A DNA stretch of 64,000 bases from Tangfeifania diversioriginum (GTDB taxonomy: Bacteria; Bacteroidota; Bacteroidia; Bacteroidales; Prolixibacteraceae). Where the stretch lies: the NCBI GenBank assembly GCA_945873105.1, contig CAMCBW010000004.1, forward strand, positions 62,001 to 126,000, given 5' to 3'. A program made the position numbers and the translations under genes. The first letter of the stretch is position 1. Each line of letters opens with the position of its first letter. The notes below the pieces were generated by a model. That model made no database searches and was not told the origin of the DNA. It worked only from the letters and a program-made list of their open reading frames with translations. Of the stretch, positions 1 to 9,340 are shown piece after piece.

Positions 1-1231
1 TGCTCAGCCAGGCACTGCCCGGACGATTAATTCCCCAGTTCGAAAAACCACCCATGCAGTTATTGGTACAGTAACAAATCCAGCCTTTTTTGGTCTGAAG
101 CATCGGATCGGTAGATCTTTTCTGAACTGCCGCGAAATTTTCCATCCAGTCGAACAAGGGCATGTGGCATTCGGGCAAGGCGGTAGACTCTGCCGGCCAG
201 TAGTTCATTTGAATGTTGATGTTGGTGGTGTACTGCGAGGTCCAGGCCGGTTTGTATTCGTTGTTCCAAATTCCCTGCAGGTTAGCCGGCAGACTCCCGG
301 GACGGGATGAACTGATCAGCAGATAGCGTCCGTACTGAAAGAGTATTGCTTCGAGCGCAGGGTCTTTTGCCCCCAGTTTGTGGGCATTCAACCTTTCATT
401 GGTTGGCAGATCCGGTGATTTTCCAAGATTGAGCTGAACACGACCAAATAATTCGCGGTAATCTGCCACATGGGATTTGCGAAGCGCAGCAAACCCTTTT
501 TTCGCTGCTGCCGACATTCTTTGCTCCAGCTTTAAATGTGGGTTGACTCCCTGGAAATCCTTGCGGTGATCATTCAGGAAGGAGGTTCCGGCAACTAGTA
601 AAATGGTAATATGGTCGGCTCCTGTTACTGAAATTCCGGAGGTATCTGCCACCAGGGTCCCGCCTGAATTGTGCACCAATAACTGAGATTCGTACTCCAT
701 GCTGTTTTCGGTCAGTTTACCACTTGCAATGATCTTGTTGTCATTCACTGACATGGATGCTTTGTGCGCATCAGTCAGGCGGATTTTTCCTGAAATCCTC
801 CCTTTCTTATCAGCAGACAAGTACACTACCATTACCTTATCAGGATAACTGGCAAAGCTTTCACGCCGAAAATTAACACCATCGGAAGTGAAACTCACCT
901 GATGAATTCCATCGGTCAGGTTGAGCTCCCGTTGGTAATTCCCGGCCTTTGGTGCTGGGAAATTGAGGAATACCTCGCCAAATGGCTGATAGAACCCTAG
1001 TTTCTGCATCGTACCGGTGACCAGGCTCTCCTCGTTGAACTGAATGTGCTCCTTTTCAATTCCACCGAAGATCATACCGCCCAGGCTGCCATTGCCAATG
1101 GGAAGCGCTTCCAGCCATTTGGTGGCGGGTTCATTGTAGTACAATTTCAGTTCGGGTTGACTCGATTGCCCAGAAACAGTGCCAAAAGAAGCCAGAAACA
1201 GGGAACAGATTAATAAAAATCTATTTATCAT
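1..1231 (-). CDS. GH95-type glycoside hydrolase (alpha-L-fucosidase/galactosidase family), 3' part cut by window edge
   Basis: About 410 residues are visible, read on the minus strand from ATG at 1231; the C-terminal part lies outside the window. An N-terminal signal peptide (MINRFLLICSLFLASFGTVS) is followed by WLEALPIGNGSLGGMIFGG and EKEHIQFNEESL, the hallmark start of GH95 enzymes, and later by PGSLPANLQGIWN and NINIQMNYWPAE, typical of the GH95 catalytic (alpha/alpha)6 barrel. The family removes terminal alpha-L-fucose or alpha-L-galactose from glycans in the periplasm or outside the cell. The stretch between ESLVTG and YQPFGEV is much shorter than in usual members and lacks the common LWxGGP form. 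It is the last visible gene of a long minus-strand operon; only 5 bases separate it from the upstream oxidoreductase stop. Family assignment is firm, substrate is inferred. Confidence 0.9.
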   Translation of the reverse strand, partial: MINRFLLICSLFLASFGTVSGQSSQPELKLYYNEPATKWLEALPIGNGSLGGMIFGGIEKEHIQFNEESLVTGTMQKLGFYQPFGEVFLNFPAPKAGNYQRELNLTDGIHQVSFTSDGVNFRRESFASYPDKVMVVYLSADKKGRISGKIRLTDAHKASMSVNDNKIIASGKLTENSMEYESQLLVHNSGGTLVADTSGISVTGADHITILLVAGTSFLNDHRKDFQGVNPHLKLEQRMSAAAKKGFAALRKSHVADYRELFGRVQLNLGKSPDLPTNERLNAHKLGAKDPALEAILFQYGRYLLISSSRPGSLPANLQGIWNNEYKPAWTSQYTTNINIQMNYWPAESTALPECHMPLFDWMENFAAVQKRSTDPMLQTKKGWICYCTNNCMGGFSNWGINRPGSAWLS

Positions 1232-1236
1232 TCTAT

Positions 1237-3027
1237 TTATGGCAATTTATTGATTATTTCATCTTTTAAATCCGACAGATAAATGGTATAAATATCCCTG
1301 GGAGAAGCATTGTGCTTTTTGCACAAATAAGCTGCAATCCCAACAACTTCACCCATTAGTCCGCCGGTCCGCATGACCCTGACGGAGCCCAAAGCCTGGT
1401 GCGTCACACTCACATCCCTTCCTGCCATAAACAGGTTATCGATGTTTCTGGAGTAGAGGATCCTGTAAGGCAATAAAAAGGGAATCTTGTACTTGGTATG
1501 CAGGTCGTAGGAAATAAACGGGTCTTCGGGATAGTAATTTTTAAAATCTTTGTGCGGTATATGTACATCCATGTCCCAACCCGTGGCCATCAGGCCATCA
1601 TCGAAAACTGTGGAGCTTAGCAGATGTTGATCGTTCAGAATTAGATCTCCCAGTAATCTGCGGGATTCTCTTTTGCCCGATATGTAGGCCGACCAATCTA
1701 ATTTGTGCTTTGGATAGGCATGGTCTACATTTTTGAGTGCATCCCAGGCACCATACATGGCCCTGAAATTCCAGTCCCTCACCCATTCGTTGTATTTAAA
1801 AGGATCCCTGAAAAACCCGCTCTCCCAGTACCAACCTCCCAGCGCCTTTTCCCCCTTGATGCCATAAGAACCGGGTATGGAGTCCCTTCCCGGGAAAGCT
1901 TTGGTGGTAAGATCCAAAGCCCATGGACATTTTGGAAAGGTTGTATCATTTCCAGTCAGTGAAATATTCCACAGGTTGCATTTCCCCATGATGGAGTCAC
2001 TCATTTCATAGTCAGCCCCGGCAAGGTACCCAATCACTCCATCTCCGGTACAATCAACAAACAACGCACCGCTGATCAGATTTCTTTCTCCGGTTAGGAT
2101 ATTTTCTGCTACAACAGCGCTGATCTTTTTCTTTTTTACAATGACCTCATTCGCCCTGCAATTCAGGTACATATCGATATTTCGCTCATTGGCCAGCAAG
2201 GCAAGCTTGCGGTTGTCCTCATACAACTCGCCTTTGTTCTCATCCCCGTAATGCCCCCTTTTTTCCTGCTCCAGCTCCTTCACGATATTCCCCAATTTTG
2301 GGTAAGGCTCCACATTGATCGCCCCGTTCAACCAGACCCTGGTCTCTGAACTATTGTTGCCCCCCACTACCGGCCTGTCCTGGATCAATGCAACCTTTAA
2401 TCCCTTTCGCGCAGCCATTAAGGAAGAGGTAATCCCCGGAATTCCTCCACCAACAACCACCAAATCATAATATCCGGAGTTCCTGGTTTTGCTGGTCCCC
2501 AGCAACTTTCGCCTGAAAAGGGTTAATTCTTTCCAATCGTTGGTGGGTTGGAATTCCAGCTTATCGCACAGCAAAACTGCATCACACCTGCCTTCAAAAC
2601 CGGTTAAGTCCTGAAGTTCAAGCCTGACACTGCCATTTTCAATATCAACAATGCCGCCATCCTGCCAGGTCCATTCAGCATATTTGGTGCCAAATACCTC
2701 AGGCAAAGCTGTTCCATTGATGACAAGTTGGAATTTACCCGGCGCCCCAGTGGCTTTAAAAGGGGCCACCCAGTCTTTCGTTCTAACCCAAACCCTGTAC
2801 TTTCCAGCTTTCTTTAAGGAAACTGTGGTAACAGCTTTTTCAACCTTCACCCCCAGACCATGCGCCAAAAGGAAGGGAGAGCCCATCTCATCCATGAATT
2901 GCTGGTCGACGACCCAGCCACCTTTCTGGTCAAAGCTTTCAGCTTCCACCAGAATTTGGGAAAACATCGGAAATGCATTTCCTGCCAGTAATACCAACAG
3001 GAAGACGAGGAATTTAATCTGTCTCAT
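1237..3027 (-). CDS. Secreted FAD-dependent oxidoreductase with N-terminal lectin-like domain
   Basis: 596 aa. A signal peptide (residues 1-23) is followed by a beta-sandwich-like segment (about 26-160, opening VEAESFDQKGGW and including KKAGKYRVWVRTKDW) resembling galactose-binding-like modules. A FAD_oxidored-type domain starts near 187 with the dinucleotide motif VVVGGGIPG (G193-G198) and continues with DRPVVGGNNSSETRVW, FVDCTGDG and a C-terminal FMAGRDVS...ALGSVRVM block. This family is frequent in planctomycete and Bacteroidetes polysaccharide loci but its reaction is largely unassigned. It overlaps the upstream esterase gene by 14 bases, so the two are translationally coupled. A second member of the family lies at 14246-16525 without a signal peptide. 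Fold is confident; substrate and acceptor are unknown. Confidence 0.85.
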   Translation of the reverse strand: MRQIKFLVFLLVLLAGNAFPMFSQILVEAESFDQKGGWVVDQQFMDEMGSPFLLAHGLGVKVEKAVTTVSLKKAGKYRVWVRTKDWVAPFKATGAPGKFQLVINGTALPEVFGTKYAEWTWQDGGIVDIENGSVRLELQDLTGFEGRCDAVLLCDKLEFQPTNDWKELTLFRRKLLGTSKTRNSGYYDLVVVGGGIPGITSSLMAARKGLKVALIQDRPVVGGNNSSETRVWLNGAINVEPYPKLGNIVKELEQEKRGHYGDENKGELYEDNRKLALLANERNIDMYLNCRANEVIVKKKKISAVVAENILTGERNLISGALFVDCTGDGVIGYLAGADYEMSDSIMGKCNLWNISLTGNDTTFPKCPWALDLTTKAFPGRDSIPGSYGIKGEKALGGWYWESGFFRDPFKYNEWVRDWNFRAMYGAWDALKNVDHAYPKHKLDWSAYISGKRESRRLLGDLILNDQHLLSSTVFDDGLMATGWDMDVHIPHKDFKNYYPEDPFISYDLHTKYKIPFLLPYRILYSRNIDNLFMAGRDVSVTHQALGSVRVMRTGGLMGEVVGIAAYLCKKHNASPRDIYTIYLSDLKDEIINKLP

Positions 3028-3934
3028 AAGTCATCAAATTAATTTTTCTATCCGAAACTCTTTCCATCCATTTCCAGACTTGCTTTCGTGCTTTGGAATC
3101 CACAAACAACCATCGATCCGTATGCGGATGAATTATCAATGCGTTGGGAATTTGTGGAAATATTTCCTTTACAGGAACGTCGACAAAGGTGAATTCTGCA
3201 AGTTTTTTAGATTCAGCGAGATACTGCTCAATCTCCCTGGTTCCTCCGTTCTGGCATATCAAAACAGGGCGTCCCTGCAAACGATTTAACCGTTGAACTG
3301 CTGCTTCACGGTAATTTGCCAGCGGGGAACCCCAGTCAGTTCCCTTCCATTCTCTGACGCCATCGTAGTGATCGTGCGTAACAAACCCACACCAGAGTTT
3401 GGCTACCTCATCATCAAAAAGACCCATGTAATTTACGGCAATGGCACCCCGGGAGAAGCCGCAAAGGAAAACCCGGGAAGAATCGCCACCAAACTCTTTG
3501 CAAATCCGTGGAACATTCTTTTTGGCATATTCCACGGTAGCACGCTGATCGCCCCACCAGGTAACCTCATTGTGCTGATGGTCTTCCGCTACAAAAGGCA
3601 AAACCACCCAGATGTATTTTCCTCCACTCAGGCCATATCCAAGGACAGCGCCTTCCACCTCTCCTGAAGATCCTGAAGTTGGAAACCGGTTTCCGGTGTA
3701 CTCAACTACGACCGGCCAGGAACGTCCCTTATTCCGCCAATCTGGATCCCAGTCCGGAGGAAGGTACAAAATGTGATGAACACCGGTTCCTTCATATTCT
3801 GCCGGTACAACAGCCACCCGTTTCCCGGGAGATGCCAATCCATTCTCCAATGCGGGAAGCTGAAGATCCTTTTTGTCGGAATGGATCATGGCCAGCATAC
3901 CTGAAAGCAACAAGAGAATGAAGAGTCGCAACAT
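3014..3934 (-). CDS. Secreted alpha/beta-hydrolase esterase
   Basis: 306 aa with a short hydrophobic leader (MLRLFILLLLSGMLAMIHS). The nucleophile elbow CGFSRGA puts the catalytic serine at S161, and a C-terminal IIHPHTDRW probably carries the catalytic histidine. The front part (HHILYLPPDWDPDW, WPVVVEYTGN) resembles feruloyl-esterase/PHB-depolymerase-like alpha/beta hydrolases. Placement between GH16 and the FAD oxidoreductase in a PUL suggests removal of ester groups from glycan side chains, but the acyl group is not readable. The gene end overlaps the next start by 14 bases. No carbohydrate esterase family number is assigned. Confidence 0.75.
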   Translation of the reverse strand: MLRLFILLLLSGMLAMIHSDKKDLQLPALENGLASPGKRVAVVPAEYEGTGVHHILYLPPDWDPDWRNKGRSWPVVVEYTGNRFPTSGSSGEVEGAVLGYGLSGGKYIWVVLPFVAEDHQHNEVTWWGDQRATVEYAKKNVPRICKEFGGDSSRVFLCGFSRGAIAVNYMGLFDDEVAKLWCGFVTHDHYDGVREWKGTDWGSPLANYREAAVQRLNRLQGRPVLICQNGGTREIEQYLAESKKLAEFTFVDVPVKEIFPQIPNALIIHPHTDRWLFVDSKARKQVWKWMERVSDRKINLMTYETD

Positions 3935-3989
3935 GATTTGATTATTTATTCTTTAAATGTACATAGCTGCCATTACAATGCGCTGTTAC

Positions 3990-5249
3990 TTATTTTAACT
4001 GGTAAACTTTCACCCAATCCACCACCATGCTGGTACCATCAATCGCATCCGTGACAGCACCCGCCCAGGCGATGATCGCCTCACTCAGGTAGATCGGTGC
4101 CGGACTCTGGCAGATATCGTTTTTAATCCTTCGTAACACTTTCCCATCGAAGGAGTAGATCAGCGAATCCTTGCTCCACTCCAGGGCATAGGTATGAAAT
4201 TCATTCGCGAGGTTTATCCCGCTTTTGGAGGCATCAAAAACCGCAAGATCCACCCATACGTTGTCCTTGAAATACTGAACCTTGTAATTGTCAATCACAG
4301 AATTCCAAGTACTTCCGCTCAGCCAGCCGCTTACAAACTGCAGGCAACCGATAATTTTGTCGTTGCTGAATTCAAACTCCAGCCATTTTTCCCCATTGAC
4401 CTGCGACACCCAATGTTTGACAAGGCCTCCATCTGCGGCATTTACGGCCTCAAATCCCACGCCGTAAACGCCACTGGAGCTAATCTTTGTTTGTGGATCC
4501 CGGGCATAATTGACCAACCCCGCAACATCCTGGTCGGCAGTCGGTGACAGGACAGCCGGGTAACCCGCTGTACTGGGCTTGTAAATCCTGAACTCCTGGA
4601 TGTGAAAATGGGCTCCGTACCCGGAAGTTAACCTGATACGCCTGGTGGTAACCGGCGTCTCCAGCTGAACGACCACATCCGGTTTTGCCGTATTGAAGTG
4701 AAAAGACTGGGAGGAGGAGGGATGGGATGATTTCCCGGTTACGGGATCCGTGGTTACATCGGTCCAGTTGTGCAGGTTGGTTGCCATTTCGGCGGGGTAA
4801 TGTCCTTCGTTGATATCAATTTCGAACTTCTTTCCCACCGGAGGGGTATAACCGGTCGTCATGATCCAGAAGGAGTTGTTGGTACCGGTTGCCGCTGCAT
4901 ATTTGTACCTGCATTCGAAACGACCATACTGGAACTGCTTTTTCGTCCAGATGCTGGCGGAGGTCCACTCCTGCCCTCCCCTGTTCTCCTTTTTGTTCTT
5001 CAGGTAGAGCAGGCCATTTTCAACCACAGCATTCTCCCGCCAGCGGCTGCACAAAATATGGGTGCTGGGACCGTTCTGGGCGATCCAGCTGTCGTCCAGC
5101 CTGGCATCAGGATAATCGAAATCATCGCTCCAGACCAGCTGCCAACCTTTTGATGCAACAGGAACTTCAACCGGGCTGTTCTTTTGGGCACAGCTGTTCC
5201 CTCCAAGGAATAGTAAAACGAGGATGAAATACATTCTTGACAATTCCAT
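3990..5249 (-). CDS. GH16 endo-glycanase lipoprotein with inserted discoidin-like domain
   Basis: 419 aa. The leader ends LFLGGNSCAQ, a loose lipobox with C20 as likely lipidated cysteine. The GH16 fold begins WQLVWSDDFDYPDARLDDSW; the catalytic signature is EIDINE with E143, D145 and E148, preceded by SASIWTKKQFQYGRFECRYK and NSFWIMTTG. After the catalytic motif the domain is interrupted at about residues 178-325 by a segment with F5/8-type C (discoidin/CBM32) character (TRRIRLTSGYG, HWVSQVNGEKWLEFEF, VIDNYKVQYFKDNVWVDL). GH16 then resumes with EFHTYALEWSKDSLIYSFDG and ends MVVDWVKVYQL. GH16 cleaves beta-1,3/1,4-glucans or galactans; the PUL context favours a sulfated galactan or laminarin-like backbone, as inference. 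The nested domain order is unusual. Confidence 0.88.
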   Translation of the reverse strand: MELSRMYFILVLLFLGGNSCAQKNSPVEVPVASKGWQLVWSDDFDYPDARLDDSWIAQNGPSTHILCSRWRENAVVENGLLYLKNKKENRGGQEWTSASIWTKKQFQYGRFECRYKYAAATGTNNSFWIMTTGYTPPVGKKFEIDINEGHYPAEMATNLHNWTDVTTDPVTGKSSHPSSSQSFHFNTAKPDVVVQLETPVTTRRIRLTSGYGAHFHIQEFRIYKPSTAGYPAVLSPTADQDVAGLVNYARDPQTKISSSGVYGVGFEAVNAADGGLVKHWVSQVNGEKWLEFEFSNDKIIGCLQFVSGWLSGSTWNSVIDNYKVQYFKDNVWVDLAVFDASKSGINLANEFHTYALEWSKDSLIYSFDGKVLRRIKNDICQSPAPIYLSEAIIAWAGAVTDAIDGTSMVVDWVKVYQLK

Positions 5250-5341
5250 AATTCTTTTTTATAAGTCGTTGAATCACAAATACAACAATTACAAACCAGC
5301 GCAACAACCTTCCTATCTGATGCATGTCAAACAGTCATCGA

Positions 5342-6373
5342 TCATTCACCAAAAAAACTCATATCCCAACCATCCATCCAGGAAATGAGAAATTTATTCT
5401 CTTTGATAGTCACAGGAAGCCATATTGATCTGCTATCGTATGGATTTTCAGGTTTATTGATATCAAATAGGACAATGTAGGCCTCCCTCCTGCCGGCAAC
5501 GGGCAGAATAAAAGTAGACTGACCTCCATACGTTTTCTCCTTTCCCAATCCATTGTCAGGATTTACTCCTTCACAGGGATTCCCCTGAAAGGTCCAGGGA
5601 CCTGTTAATGATTTACTGGTGAAGTACCTGGCAGGATTCGGATCCCATCCTGTTGATCCCGAAGCTACCAGATGATAAACTCCATTGCGTTTGACAATGG
5701 CAGGAGCCTCTGTTTTTGCTGTCACCCCTTGACACAACTCGTAAGCTTTTTCCGGAAGAAGATAATCCTTCCGCATTTTACCAACTACAAATGCCTTATC
5801 AGGCTTCCTTACCGTAAGATGATAGAGATCTCCGTTCTCCTCCTGAAACATGGCATAATCTCCGGAACCATTGGGAGAATCAGCCCCCAAAAATTTATGG
5901 CTGTAGGAAAATGGTCCGGAAGGGCTATCAGACAAAGCAACACCTACATAGCCTGTCTCGCTTCCTTTTCCGGTCAGATAGAGCTTGAAGAATGCAACGA
6001 ACTTTTTGGTTTTGGCATTGTAAACCACTTTGGGTCGGTCAAAATTGCATCCGAAAGCCAAATCGCTGCGCTGATCATCTTTTTCAATAGACAAAACCAT
6101 TCCCTGATCGGTCCAGCTTAATAAGTCAGTTGAGGCATAGCAATGAATGCCTCCATCTGCAAATGTTTTCTCGGAAAGCCCTTCAATTTTGTGTGTGCCA
6201 TACCAATAGTATATGCCACCATGGAACAGGATTCCACCACCATGGGCATTAATAGGATGACCATTTGCATCGTTCCAAACCTGTCCGGGATGAATTTGAG
6301 TTGCAGATTGCCTTTCTTGCGCAGTCAAAGTCCAAACTGAAATTAGCAGAACAACAGCCAGTATATTTCTCAT
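5342..6373 (-). CDS. GH43 family glycosidase, exo-beta-1,3-galactanase-like subgroup
   Basis: 343 aa with signal peptide (cleavage near LTAQ, residue 19). A five-bladed propeller enzyme: the opening NDANGHPINAHGGGILFH...YYWYG is the form seen in the galactanase-like GH43 subgroups, where the canonical first-blade aspartate base is absent. D172 (GSGDYAMF) matches the pKa-modulating aspartate and E222 (KTEAPAIV) the general acid. Expected to be a secreted exo-acting beta-galactosidase or galactanase. It lies 33 bases downstream of the 970-aa orphan protein and 92 bases upstream of GH16 in the same operon. GH43 is confident; the exact subfamily and linkage are not. Confidence 0.85.
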   Translation of the reverse strand: MRNILAVVLLISVWTLTAQERQSATQIHPGQVWNDANGHPINAHGGGILFHGGIYYWYGTHKIEGLSEKTFADGGIHCYASTDLLSWTDQGMVLSIEKDDQRSDLAFGCNFDRPKVVYNAKTKKFVAFFKLYLTGKGSETGYVGVALSDSPSGPFSYSHKFLGADSPNGSGDYAMFQEENGDLYHLTVRKPDKAFVVGKMRKDYLLPEKAYELCQGVTAKTEAPAIVKRNGVYHLVASGSTGWDPNPARYFTSKSLTGPWTFQGNPCEGVNPDNGLGKEKTYGGQSTFILPVAGRREAYIVLFDINKPENPYDSRSIWLPVTIKENKFLISWMDGWDMSFFGE

Positions 6374-6406
6374 TTGTCACATTAAATTGGCCACAATTGC
6401 AAAAAA

Positions 6407-9319
6407 TTAATATTTGGTGAGCACTCCTACCTCTGAAGCAATGATTTTATTTTCAGTTGTGGTACTCTCAAACCGATACTCAAATTTCCGGGCATTGACA
6501 GGCAATTCTATGGTGTATTCATAGGGATAACCAATCTTTACTTTCTCTTTCCAGACTCCATCAATGGCGTAATGAAGTATTGTTTTTGTAAACCGGCTGT
6601 TATTGGCCTCATTCCAAACATAAACACTTTGCAAATCACCACCGAAGTTAAATAAAACGGCTCTGTCCTTTTCAAAATTAACAGAAGTATAATTCCTGAT
6701 CCAACCAGGTGTATTATCTTCAAGCTTCGATTGAAATCTTGGTTGAACATCAACACCTTCAATGGCTATGGCGGTGACTCCCTGTGGCAAGATCCCCAAT
6801 TTCACTTTCCCGTTTACCAATTGACTGTAACCAGCCTCCTTGTTGGCTTTCCAAAGTTTCACCCTGTATTTTTTTGCCGGATCAATAAATGCTTTTAGAT
6901 GATCAAAAGTGACTTCGAAATTCTGGTTATTGTCAGACTGATTCGAAAATGCGATGTACAATTTGCCATTCCCATAGCCGGCCAAATAATTAATCTGAAT
7001 ATTCGACAATTTAACCAATCCTTTTGGCATATAAATATTTACACCTTTTTCATTGTAGAATTTACCAGGATGGGCGCCATAAATAAAGCTTCTGCAATAG
7101 GCATATCCTTCCGAATATTCAGTTGGAAAATCAATCTGTTGTTTTGAAACATAATACATATCAGAAACCAGATAATCAAAAAGCATGACCAGATGCGACC
7201 AGGGGTGATTGTAGTGCATGGATGTATGACCATTCAGCTCCTCTTGTGAGCGCCAGGCAAAATCAGCGCGTTCGAAAGCATCCGTCCTTCCGGCATTGAT
7301 GTGATATCCGGGGAAGCTTTCATACCTGCCAACTACCGCATTACGGGCCATGTCGTGCAGGAATTTATCGCCTGTCAATGTCGCAATTCTTAGCATAAAC
7401 GGTGCATGATGCGCCATAAAGATGGCACGATGTCCGCCGGCTGAAGTCCCCGAAGATTCCGGAGTAAGTCCGATCTCAGAAACTTTCCAGGCATCGACTT
7501 CTTTTTCAGGAAGTCTCATAAATTTAAATTTAGACGGATCGTCCCGGTATTTGGGAACAATACCACCTTTGTTAACAATAATCTTACCGCTTGGAATAAC
7601 TGGGGTAACCCAACAAAATTGGGTATAGTATCTTGCTCCCTCCTGAGCGGCATCCAGGTATTTCTTTTCACCGGTTGTGTAATACAAGTCTAAAAGTTCC
7701 ATCCACTGATTGGTGTAGGATGTCCAGAAAAACATTCCCAGACTTAGCTTATCCTTAAAATCTGTCTGCATTTTATTTACTCTCCCGGCCAGATACAGAT
7801 CAGCATCTTTTTTTGCCAATTCGAGATAGCTTTTTTCATTGGTAGCATTGTACAGGAAGAGTGAATTTTGCCAACGGTCTTCATACGATGTGGCATCAAG
7901 GTTCAAACTGCGAACTGCACCGCTTTGATAGATTCGTTCTGCATCCTGCAAGAAGTAATCCAATCTGTTTTTTGAATAGGTATAAGTTGTAGAGAGGTCT
8001 GAAACAGGAACGCCGGGACCATTCAAATTACTTGATGTACCTTGTCCCTTTACCTTATCATTTGCAGAGAACAGGAACCTTTCTCTGGATAGACCATATT
8101 CGAGCATGGGACGTGCATAACGTTTGAAAATATTTTCATTATCGGTCAGGATGGCAACTTCGAGTGGATGTAATCCTGATATATTCTTCACTGCTCCCGG
8201 CACGTCGGTTGAGTAATTACAACCTCTGAGTGAATCAACAAACATGGCGTACGGACTCATGCAATAGTCCGTCATGTTGTCGATCGTTGTGTTTAGATTG
8301 CAGGTTGAATTGCTTCTATAATCTTTGAAATTACATAGATTTCTGGCCAACCACTCGTAAGAACTCAATAAATTTGTCTTCTGATGGTACAAAAAAAATG
8401 TAAAACTAAACCTGGTATTGGCTTCCATTTTAGAATCTTTGTTACCAAGTACCGGTGCAAACAGGATGGATTGTGCATTCCCTTCCTGGTTTCTGATCAT
8501 CACTCCGAACTGAGAATTATTGGAAGTCGGTATCGGATCAAAGGGAATAAATTTTGGATCTCCAACGATTCCATTGGTAACACCTGCATGAGTTAGCAAA
8601 GCTGCGGGCACTGAGGTTCTAAACGATTCTGACAGAAAGGATTCATTGGGAAAGCGTTTCTCCTGCCACAAATGGGCCTGCCAAATTTCTTCACAATCGG
8701 CAATTTGGTATTGAGGTGCTCCTATGTAACCAACAGAATACCAAACATTTTTTTTCGGTGTTAATGAAAATTCAATTTTGGGCAGCCGCTCCTTTTTATC
8801 ACTTAAACTCACCGTAGCCACCAAGGAGAAGAGATCATTTGGGGCAAATTCCCAACGAATTATATCAGGAGAAACCTGCACCGCATTGATTGCATTGATT
8901 TTGTGCGCTGAAGCAGACAAAAAATAGTTTGCAGTCCTGTCTTTTCCATAACTTCGATCAATTTCCGGATTATATCCATCTTCCACATGAATATCGGCAT
9001 CCTTTTTGAAACTCTCCTTTTTGCCCCATGTTGGGACTTTATAATCCACACCCATATCTTCTCCGGCATCCATTTTATAGCCAAAATCCCCTTTCCTGAG
9101 TTGCTTCTCCGGATCTGCATCACTTACAAGAACATTAAAATCAGGTTTATAGGTAATTGAAGTTCCATCAGGAGCCAGGACAATAACATTATTGCCTTTC
9201 AGTGAAATTCTGTAGGCAGCTATGGATTGTGCACTCATTGTTATGGATAAAAAAAGCAGGCACAACAACAAGAAGAGAAATTCTCTTTGCACAGCCATTC
9301 TTGGTTTACTGATTATCAT
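6407..9319 (-). CDS. Large secreted PUL protein of unknown family, probable alpha/alpha-toroid
   Basis: 970 aa from ATG at 9319 (ATG at 9298 is also possible). A longer frame to 9385 is rejected because it begins with TTG and runs through a terminator hairpin at 9341-9379. The signal peptide is within REFLFLLLCLLFLSITMSAQS. An N-terminal beta-rich half (to about 330) is followed by a helical middle with repeated pairs (YEDRWQNSLFLYNATNEKSYLELAKK, SYTNQWMELLDLYYTTGEKKYLDAAQEG, HAPFMLRIATLTGDKFLHDMARNAV), as in six- or seven-hairpin toroids of glycoside hydrolases and polysaccharide lyases. The end is a small beta domain. I do not recognise a CAZy family. Position just after SusCD and before GH43/GH16 suggests a glycan-degrading enzyme; histidines and tyrosines in NGHTSMHYNHPW are candidate active-site residues. 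Confidence 0.7.
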   Translation of the reverse strand: MIISKPRMAVQREFLFLLLCLLFLSITMSAQSIAAYRISLKGNNVIVLAPDGTSITYKPDFNVLVSDADPEKQLRKGDFGYKMDAGEDMGVDYKVPTWGKKESFKKDADIHVEDGYNPEIDRSYGKDRTANYFLSASAHKINAINAVQVSPDIIRWEFAPNDLFSLVATVSLSDKKERLPKIEFSLTPKKNVWYSVGYIGAPQYQIADCEEIWQAHLWQEKRFPNESFLSESFRTSVPAALLTHAGVTNGIVGDPKFIPFDPIPTSNNSQFGVMIRNQEGNAQSILFAPVLGNKDSKMEANTRFSFTFFLYHQKTNLLSSYEWLARNLCNFKDYRSNSTCNLNTTIDNMTDYCMSPYAMFVDSLRGCNYSTDVPGAVKNISGLHPLEVAILTDNENIFKRYARPMLEYGLSRERFLFSANDKVKGQGTSSNLNGPGVPVSDLSTTYTYSKNRLDYFLQDAERIYQSGAVRSLNLDATSYEDRWQNSLFLYNATNEKSYLELAKKDADLYLAGRVNKMQTDFKDKLSLGMFFWTSYTNQWMELLDLYYTTGEKKYLDAAQEGARYYTQFCWVTPVIPSGKIIVNKGGIVPKYRDDPSKFKFMRLPEKEVDAWKVSEIGLTPESSGTSAGGHRAIFMAHHAPFMLRIATLTGDKFLHDMARNAVVGRYESFPGYHINAGRTDAFERADFAWRSQEELNGHTSMHYNHPWSHLVMLFDYLVSDMYYVSKQQIDFPTEYSEGYAYCRSFIYGAHPGKFYNEKGVNIYMPKGLVKLSNIQINYLAGYGNGKLYIAFSNQSDNNQNFEVTFDHLKAFIDPAKKYRVKLWKANKEAGYSQLVNGKVKLGILPQGVTAIAIEGVDVQPRFQSKLEDNTPGWIRNYTSVNFEKDRAVLFNFGGDLQSVYVWNEANNSRFTKTILHYAIDGVWKEKVKIGYPYEYTIELPVNARKFEYRFESTTTENKIIASEVGVLTKY

Positions 9320-9340
9320 GATACTGATGAAATAAATGTT

